Below, piece by piece: positions 6,132-11,469 of a stretch of 11,469 nt of DNA (position 1 is its first letter; each line of letters opens with the position of its first letter). The stretch comes from Cloacimonetes bacterium UBA6081 (GTDB lineage Bacteria > Cloacimonadota > Cloacimonadia > Cloacimonadales > Cloacimonadaceae), in NCBI GenBank assembly GCA_002428685.1, contig DIXL01000019.1, positions 1-11,469 on the forward strand, in the 5' to 3' direction. The translations under genes and the position numbers were made by a program. The notes under the pieces are model-generated. The model saw only the letters and a program-made list of their open reading frames with translations, had not been told where the DNA came from and ran no database searches.

Positions 6132-7901
6132 ATGAGTGAAGTAACCGTAAAAGTAGGCCTGGCAAGCTGTGGTGTTGCTGCCGGTGCCAGAGATGTATAT
6201 CGCACTCTGGAAGAATATCTTGAGGCCAATCCCAAACCCGTAAAACTGCTGCAAACTGCCTGCATTGGCATGTGCTTTGAAGAGCCAATTGTGGAATTCA
6301 ATGGTTCCGCCCTTGGTCAGATGCACGTGGGCAAGGCAGACCCAAGCAACATTATAAAAACTTTAGAAGATTATATTGCCGGCATAGCCCCCACCGAAAA
6401 CGTGATTTTAGCTGAAAAGCTGGAAGGCCGGCACAACGCTTTGCTGCACAATCAAAAACGGATTGTGTTGCGCAATTGTGGCGTTATCGACCCCAAATCC
6501 TTAACCGATTACGAAGCAACCGGCGGCTATCAAGCCCTGAAAAAAGCTCTGCAAATGGATAAAAATGCCATAATTGAAGAGCTGAAAGCCTCAGGACTAC
6601 GCGGCCGAGGTGGAGCAGGCTTTTCCACAGGACTCAAATGGAGCTTTGCCGCCAAAGCAGTATCAGAAAAGAAATATGTGGTTTGCAATGCCGATGAAGG
6701 CGACCCGGGTGCTTTTATGGACCGCAGTGCTTTGGAAGGTGATCCGCACAATGTGATAGAAGGCATGATTATAGGTGCCTATGCCATGGGTGCGGATGAA
6801 GGCTACATCTATTGCCGCGCCGAATACCCCATGGCCATAGAACACCTTAAGATAGCCATTGAAGCTGCCGAAGCCAAGGGCTATTTGGGTAAAAACATCC
6901 TGGGAACCTCCTTCAATTTCGAGCTGCATATCAAAGAAGGTGCGGGAGCCTTTGTCTGCGGCGAAGAAACTGCCTTGATGCAATCCATCGAAGGCAAACG
7001 CGGCATGCCAACCATCCGTCCTCCTTTTCCTGCCGAAAGCGGACTTTGGGGCAAACCTACCAACATCAACAACGTGGAAACCTGGGCAAACGTTACCTGG
7101 ATTATGATCAACGGAGCCAAGGCTTTCCGGGCTTTTGGCACGGAAAAATCCCCTGGCACCAAGGTCTTTGCCCTGGCCGGAAAGATAGCCGGCAGCGGAC
7201 TGATTGAAGTTCCCATGGGCATTCAGATTAAGGACATCATTTACAAAGTTGGCGGCGGCATGAAAACCGCCAAGCCCTTCAAAGCCGTGCAGATGGGTGG
7301 CCCTTCCGGTGGCTGCATTCCTGCCGAAAAACTTGATACAATAGTAGATTACGATTCCATCACGGCCACAGGTGCAATCATGGGTTCCGGAGGTATGGTG
7401 GTTATGGATACAGGCACCTGCATGGTAGATGTAGCCCGCTTTTTCCTCAATTTTACCCAAAACGAATCCTGCGGTAAATGCACTTTCTGCCGCATTGGCA
7501 CCAAGCGCATGCTGGAAATTTTAACCCGCATCACCGAAGGCAAAGGGGTTCTGAAAGATATTGAAGACCTGGAAGAGCTGGCCGAAAACATCATCAAAGG
7601 TTCGCTCTGCGGCTTGGGACAAACTGCGCCAAATCCGGTGCTTACTACTCTGCGTTATTTCAGGGATGAATATCTGGCGCACATTGTGGATAAACGCTGT
7701 CCCGCAGGAGTTTGCATTCCCTTGCTTACCTATCGCATCATTCCCGAAAAGTGCATAGGCTGCACAGCCTGCGCCAGAAAATGCCCCGTGCATTGCATTA
7801 GCGGAACGGTGAAACATGCCCACGTGATAGACGAAAGCAAATGCATCAAATGCGGTGCCTGTCAAAAAGCCTGTAAGTTCGATGCCGTAATCAAGGAATA
7901 G
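6132..7901 (+). CDS. stnB: NuoF/HydB-like FMN and NADH-binding subunit, StnB-like subunit of transhydrogenase
   Basis: This 589-residue subunit binds NAD(H) and FMN and is the expected site of flavin-based bifurcation in HydABC/Stn-type complexes. Domains in order: an N-terminal thioredoxin-like [2Fe-2S] domain (about 1-90) with only three obvious cysteines (Cys13, Cys44, Cys48; SCGVAAGA and ACIGMC); the NuoF core with the glycine-rich GRGGAGF (158-164), CNADEGDPGAF, and GAGAFVCGEETAL; an SLBB segment (SGLIEVPMGI); the 4Fe-4S site Cys447, 450, 453 and 493 (SCGKCTFC, SLCGLG); and a C-terminal pair of 4Fe-4S clusters (Cys541/544/547/551 and Cys571/574/577/581). Complex I NuoF lacks the terminal Fe-S extensions, so this is the HydB/HndC type. 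It stops ten bases before the next gene. An alternative start is the adjacent ATG at 6129. Confidence 0.93.
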   Translation: MSEVTVKVGLASCGVAAGARDVYRTLEEYLEANPKPVKLLQTACIGMCFEEPIVEFNGSALGQMHVGKADPSNIIKTLEDYIAGIAPTENVILAEKLEGRHNALLHNQKRIVLRNCGVIDPKSLTDYEATGGYQALKKALQMDKNAIIEELKASGLRGRGGAGFSTGLKWSFAAKAVSEKKYVVCNADEGDPGAFMDRSALEGDPHNVIEGMIIGAYAMGADEGYIYCRAEYPMAIEHLKIAIEAAEAKGYLGKNILGTSFNFELHIKEGAGAFVCGEETALMQSIEGKRGMPTIRPPFPAESGLWGKPTNINNVETWANVTWIMINGAKAFRAFGTEKSPGTKVFALAGKIAGSGLIEVPMGIQIKDIIYKVGGGMKTAKPFKAVQMGGPSGGCIPAEKLDTIVDYDSITATGAIMGSGGMVVMDTGTCMVDVARFFLNFTQNESCGKCTFCRIGTKRMLEILTRITEGKGVLKDIEDLEELAENIIKGSLCGLGQTAPNPVLTTLRYFRDEYLAHIVDKRCPAGVCIPLLTYRIIPEKCIGCTACARKCPVHCISGTVKHAHVIDESKCIKCGACQKACKFDAVIKE

Positions 7902-7904
7902 GAG
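7900..7904 (+). promoter_or_regulatory. Ribosome binding site of the third operon gene
   Basis: AGGAG overlaps the TAG stop of the preceding gene and lies seven bases before the ATG at 7912, consistent with translationally linked subunits. Confidence 0.7.
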
Positions 7905-7911
7905 CGGACCA

Positions 7912-10900
7912 ATGATTGAAGTAATTCTAAATGGAAAAAAGATAGAGACCGAACCCGGCATCACCATTCTGGAGCTTGCCAAACGCCACGATTTGCATAT
8001 CCCAACCCTGTGCCACGATGAAGAATTGAACCCCTATGGTTCCTGTTGGGTTTGCGCCGTGGAAGTGAAAGGACGTCGCGGCTTTGTAACCTCCTGTGGA
8101 ACAGTTATCAGCCCTGGCATGGAAATAACCACCGATAGCCGTGCCATTCGCAAAGCCCGTAAGATGGCGTTGGAACTGCTCATTTCCGATCACTATGCCG
8201 ATTGTGTAGCCCCGTGCACGGTTGCTTGCCCCGATCATGTGGACATTCAAAGCTATGTATCTTTAATCGCCAATGGCCAATATCACGAAGCGGTTAAGGT
8301 GATAAAAGAAACCCTTCCCCTGCCTTTATCCATTGGCCGGGTGTGTCCCGCTTTTTGCGAAAAGGAATGCCGCCGTCAGATTGTGGACGACCCAATAGCT
8401 ATTCGCCAACTGAAACGCTTTGCCGCGGATGAAGATTTGGGTGATGTGTGGAATTATATCCCCGACAAACTGCCTGCCAATGGCAAAAAGGTAGCTATAA
8501 TTGGTGCCGGACCCAGCGGTTTGACCTGCGGATACTATCTTTCCAACCAAGGTTACGAGGTGAAGGTGTTTGAAGCAGCTCCTGCCGCAGGTGGCTGGTT
8601 ACGTTATGGCATTCCGGAATACCGCTTGCCAAAAGCCACTCTGGATGCCGAAATAGCCTTGCTATGCACCAACGGCATGGAGATACAATACAATGTGCAG
8701 CTTGGCAAGGATGTGTTTTTACGTCAACTTGCACGCAGCTACGATGCCGTGTATTTGGCCATCGGTGCTCAAAAGGCCGTGCCCATGCCCGTGAAAGGCA
8801 GCGATCTGGAAGGATGTTTACTGGGCGTGGATTTTTTAAAGGCTCATGCCCTGGGTCAGGAGATAGATTTAGGCCAAAAAGTAGCCATTGTAGGAGGCGG
8901 AAACACTGCCATAGATTGCGCCAGAACTGCCATCCGCAAAGGCTGCCAGGTTAGCCTGATCTATCGCCGCACCAAAGAAGAAATGCCCGCCGAAGCCTTT
9001 GAAATTGCGGCTTCGGAACACGAGGGTGTTACCTTTTACTACCTTGCCAATCCCGTGGAATATATGGGCGAAAATGGCCATTTAAAATCTGTAAAGATAG
9101 AAAAAATGAAGCTTGGAGAACCCGATAATAGCGGCCGCAGGCGTCCCGAACCAACCGGCGAATTCTTTGAATTGCCCTTTGACAGCATCATCGCCGCCAT
9201 CTCACAAATTCCTGAGGTAGAAATCTTTGCCGACGAAGCCAACCATATAAACGGACAAATTTTACCCCTTTCCCGCTGGCAAACTGCCATTGTGGACGAG
9301 GCAACCATGTGGACAACTCTGGATAATGTGTTTGCCGGAGGTGATTTCCGCCGAGGTGCTGCCACTGCTATTGAAGCCATTGCAGACGGCAGACTGGCCT
9401 ATGTGGCCATAGACAAGTATTTGCAAACCGGACAGATAGCCGCAGACCTGGCACCCTTCGATTCCAAGAAAGCCAAAAGCGTGAAGGATGTTAACCCGGC
9501 CGAATTTTCGGTATTTGAACAGGCAAAGCGCTTGGTCATGCCCGAGCTGCCCGCCAAAATTGCCACCAAATCCTTTGCCGAAGTGGAGCTTGGCTACACC
9601 GAAGACGATGCTATTAATGAGGCAAAACGCTGTCTGGAATGCGGTTGCCAGGTAAACGAAACCTGCAGCCTGCGTCAGCACTGCACCGATTACCGGGTTA
9701 ATGCCGCACATTTTATAGGCGGCATCAACAAACACCCCATAGATTACAGCCATCCTTTCATCGTGCGCGATGCCAACAAGTGCATCAATTGCGGACGCTG
9801 TATCCGCACCTGTTCCGAAATTCAGGGGGCAGCCGTTTTGGGCTTTATCTATCGTGGTTTTGCTGCCATTGTAGGTCCCGAATTTGGCGATAGCCTTACC
9901 CAAACCACCTGCCTTTCCTGTGGCAAATGCATCGATGTTTGTCCGGTGGGAGCCTTGGTGGAACGCACTGCTCATTACAAGCTGAATCCGCATGCCAAAG
10001 AGCTATGCATCCAAAATTGCGGTATTTGCGGAGTTGGCTGCGAAATCCAAACCGAAACCCAAGCCGGTATTATCACCACCATCAGCACCCCCCAGGAAAA
10101 GCCCGGATTCAACGGCAAAAACCTCTGTTTCAAAGGACGTTTTGGCTGGCAATGCTATTATGGTGAAGACTGGCTGGGCTTGCCACGCCTGAAAACCGAG
10201 CAGGGATTCAAAAACATTAGCTGGCAGGAAGCGGCAGAACTTGTGGCCACCAAGCTGAAAGAAAGCAACAGCAAACGCTTTGAAATTAGTCCGCATGTGG
10301 CTTTGGAAGAGATGCTGATGCTAAAAAAGGCTGCCGACAGCTACCAACTTCCATTGTATGCAAATCCCGAGTTTGCCCGCTTTAGCGACAATTTGCTTTG
10401 TTTGCAGCCGGTGGAAGAGCCCTACGGCATCCTGGATAAATTCAGTGAGTATGTCGTGTGCGGCGAGCTGAACCAAACCCTGGCAACCATGCTGCGCCTT
10501 AAACAGCGCAAGGGCAAGAAGCTAATTCTGGTAAACTACCCCGAGGGTACCTTTGCCAAGTTTGCCGATCAAGTGGCAGCCAGGCTTTCCGAGGTTCAGG
10601 CAAGCGATAAAACCCTGTTTATTTACAATCAGAACCGCATCTCCGAGCTGGAGGCCTTTGAAATCTGGAAACTGGCTTCAGAAAAAGGCAAGGACAACAT
10701 CCTGCTCAGCACGGATTATCGCAATCATCTTGGCCTTTTGGCCATGCAGCCGAAAATGGGAACTTGCTCCGCTTGTGATTTTGCCATTGCCTACGGAGCT
10801 TACCCCCAGAAAGCCAAAGCGGCCAAATTCAGCGTGGCAATTGTGAACTTTATGGATGAAAATGCACCGGTGGATTTGCTTTTGCCGGCAGCCGGTTATT

Positions 10901-11220
10901 TGGAGCTGGAAGCCACAGCTCTGGCCGATTTGGGGCACCTTACCAAAAGCCGGAATCCGGCTGACTCCCCCACTATAAACGAACTTATGCGCCTGTTTTA
11001 CACCCTTGGCTGGATCAATCCCAACACGGCCGAAACTCCTTTTTGGAATGCCGAAGCCGATAAATTGATCCAAAGCTTAAAGCACCATCAGCCAAAGGCT
11101 TTCGCCTCTGCCGCGATAGATCCCGACCACCTGAATCCTCATCCGGCAAAAACCCCCACACCACTGGAGCAGCGGATTCAAACCCTATTCGAGAGCAGAA
11201 CCACTGTAAAGGGCTTTTAA
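7912..11220 (+). CDS. stnC: StnC-like fusion: NuoG-type 2Fe-2S, GltD/NfnB-type FAD-NADPH module, 4Fe-4S relay, reduced FDH-like domain
   Basis: A 1102-residue multi-domain oxidoreductase. Residues 1-75 are a NuoG-type [2Fe-2S] ferredoxin (Cys34, 45, 48, 62). Residues about 90-165 hold a Fer4_20-type cluster region as in GltD/DPYD (Cys98/102/106 and Cys145/149/153). Residues about 190-510 are a GltD/NfnB-like flavoprotein: FAD fingerprint GAGPSG (198-203), nucleotide fingerprint GGGNTAID (328-335), YRRT (351-354) whose arginines suit NADPH, and FAD motif GGDFRRGAAT near 477. A Cys-rich linker follows (574, 577, 579, 585, 591), then two 4Fe-4S clusters (624/627/630/634; 667/670/673/677). The C-terminal 400 residues are FDH/NuoG-like, with a 4Fe-4S site (703/706/710/739), CFKGRFGW, and a shortened pterin-fold region lacking the catalytic Sec/Cys-His. 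This order fits StnC, the NADPH-reacting subunit of Sporomusa-type Nfn. Annotation pipelines may call it an FAD-dependent or molybdopterin oxidoreductase. Confidence 0.9.
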   Translation: MIEVILNGKKIETEPGITILELAKRHDLHIPTLCHDEELNPYGSCWVCAVEVKGRRGFVTSCGTVISPGMEITTDSRAIRKARKMALELLISDHYADCVAPCTVACPDHVDIQSYVSLIANGQYHEAVKVIKETLPLPLSIGRVCPAFCEKECRRQIVDDPIAIRQLKRFAADEDLGDVWNYIPDKLPANGKKVAIIGAGPSGLTCGYYLSNQGYEVKVFEAAPAAGGWLRYGIPEYRLPKATLDAEIALLCTNGMEIQYNVQLGKDVFLRQLARSYDAVYLAIGAQKAVPMPVKGSDLEGCLLGVDFLKAHALGQEIDLGQKVAIVGGGNTAIDCARTAIRKGCQVSLIYRRTKEEMPAEAFEIAASEHEGVTFYYLANPVEYMGENGHLKSVKIEKMKLGEPDNSGRRRPEPTGEFFELPFDSIIAAISQIPEVEIFADEANHINGQILPLSRWQTAIVDEATMWTTLDNVFAGGDFRRGAATAIEAIADGRLAYVAIDKYLQTGQIAADLAPFDSKKAKSVKDVNPAEFSVFEQAKRLVMPELPAKIATKSFAEVELGYTEDDAINEAKRCLECGCQVNETCSLRQHCTDYRVNAAHFIGGINKHPIDYSHPFIVRDANKCINCGRCIRTCSEIQGAAVLGFIYRGFAAIVGPEFGDSLTQTTCLSCGKCIDVCPVGALVERTAHYKLNPHAKELCIQNCGICGVGCEIQTETQAGIITTISTPQEKPGFNGKNLCFKGRFGWQCYYGEDWLGLPRLKTEQGFKNISWQEAAELVATKLKESNSKRFEISPHVALEEMLMLKKAADSYQLPLYANPEFARFSDNLLCLQPVEEPYGILDKFSEYVVCGELNQTLATMLRLKQRKGKKLILVNYPEGTFAKFADQVAARLSEVQASDKTLFIYNQNRISELEAFEIWKLASEKGKDNILLSTDYRNHLGLLAMQPKMGTCSACDFAIAYGAYPQKAKAAKFSVAIVNFMDENAPVDLLLPAAGYLELEATALADLGHLTKSRNPADSPTINELMRLFYTLGWINPNTAETPFWNAEADKLIQSLKHHQPKAFASAAIDPDHLNPHPAKTPTPLEQRIQTLFESRTTVKGF

Positions 11221-11247
11221 GAAATCAACTCTAACTAACTGTTTCCC

Positions 11248-11298
11248 AAGGGACTTGAGCTTCCGAACCCTGTGTTTGGGAACCCAAGTCCCTTTTTT
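11248..11298 (+). terminator. Rho-independent terminator of the transhydrogenase operon
   Basis: AAGGGACTTG (11248-11257) pairs perfectly with CAAGTCCCTT (11285-11294). The inner segment can add TTCC/GGAA pairing. T-run 11293-11298 follows. It lies 28 bp after the stop codon of the third operon gene. Confidence 0.88.
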
Positions 11299-11304
11299 CT
11301 CCCA

Positions 11305-11381
11305 CCTCCAATTACGGGATCAATACGCAATCAATACGGATGAAGTCCATAATGATTTCGTATTAATACCGCAATTGGAGG
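11305..11381. repeat. Composite inverted repeat with internal ATCAATACG direct repeats
   Basis: CCTCCAATT-ACGG (11305-11317) is complementary to CCG-CAATTGGAGG (11369-11381): 9 bp, one mismatch, then 3 bp. Inside, ATCAATACG occurs twice (11319-11327 and 11330-11338). The second copy can pair imperfectly with TTCGTATTAAT (11357-11367), and GTATTAATAC (11360-11369) is itself a perfect palindrome. It lies beyond the operon terminator and has no T-run, so it is not needed as a second terminator. Confidence 0.75.
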
Positions 11382-11420
11382 AGGGAGGAAACTATTGCCG
11401 GAGTCATTTCCGCCCTTTAA

Positions 11421-11469
11421 GTGCGTAGTTGTTCTTAAGTGTGGAGTTGTTCTTAAGTGTGGAGTCGTT
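11421..11469 (+). repeat. 18-bp tandem repeat running off the window
   Basis: Units start at 11421, 11439 and 11457 with consensus GTGTGGAGTTGTTCTTAA. Unit 1 differs at two or three positions (GTGCGTAG...). Unit 3 is cut by the window edge after 13 bases and has one change. The array probably continues outside. Although 18 is a multiple of three, the unit contains TAA and I see no gene around it. Confidence 0.85.

Noticed and set aside
6663..7460. A 265-codon minus-strand ORF
   Set aside because: It lies wholly inside the well-supported NuoF-like gene and has biased composition typical of an antisense shadow.
7912..11220. [FeFe]-hydrogenase catalytic subunit or active formate dehydrogenase
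   Set aside because: No H-cluster cysteine motifs follow the 4Fe-4S domains, and the FDH-like domain is short with no catalytic Sec/Cys-His motif.
5658..11220. Respiratory complex I (nuoEFG)
   Set aside because: The NuoF-like protein has extra terminal Fe-S domains, the third protein contains a GltD-type module, and no membrane subunits are nearby; the operon ends with a terminator.

Overview
The window most likely comes from a strictly anaerobic, fermentative or syntrophic Gram-negative bacterium. The best guess is a Cloacimonadota-like lineage (Candidatus Cloacimonas relatives). Two clues support this. A secreted peptidase ends in a FlgD-like/T9SS type A sorting domain, and next to it lies a signal-peptide protein resembling outer-membrane beta-barrels. 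The second clue is a soluble NuoE/NuoF-type flavin and iron-sulfur operon of the kind anaerobes use to balance NADH, NADPH and ferredoxin. The phylum is an inference; there is no rRNA or other marker gene here.

Layout. (1) Positions 1-605 are mobile-element debris: the 3' end of a group II intron (domains V and VI, ending at about 105), followed directly by a 5'-truncated IS630-family transposase with an in-frame TGA in place of the conserved Trp codon. (2) Positions 606-1121 hold no gene but are rich in repeats: a 31-bp tandem repeat, a 24-bp-stem hairpin, and a pair of 42-44-bp inverted copies of one sequence that bracket both. (3) Positions 1122-5339 carry two minus-strand genes for envelope or exported proteins: a 958-residue M28 metallopeptidase with two FN3 domains and a C-terminal sorting domain, and a 388-residue PorV/UPF0164-like protein. 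(4) Positions 5340-5657 are a divergent intergenic region. (5) Positions 5658-11220 are a tight three-gene plus-strand operon. (6) After a strong rho-independent terminator come a second structured inverted repeat and an 18-bp tandem repeat that runs off the window.

The operon is the main content. A NuoE-like 2Fe-2S subunit, a NuoF-like FMN/NADH subunit with extra N- and C-terminal Fe-S domains, and a 1102-residue fusion protein match the subunit pattern of the Sporomusa-type Nfn (StnABC) transhydrogenase. In the fusion, a NuoG-like 2Fe-2S domain is followed by a GltD/NfnB-like FAD/NADPH module, two NuoG-like 4Fe-4S clusters, and a shortened formate-dehydrogenase-like domain. The expected role is flavin-based electron bifurcation linking NADH, NADPH and ferredoxin. 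The shortened C-terminal domain keeps its Fe-S cysteines, but I cannot find the active-site Sec/Cys-His motif of formate dehydrogenases, so it probably has no formate activity. The assignment rests on domain order and cofactor motifs; the reaction has not been shown for this organism.
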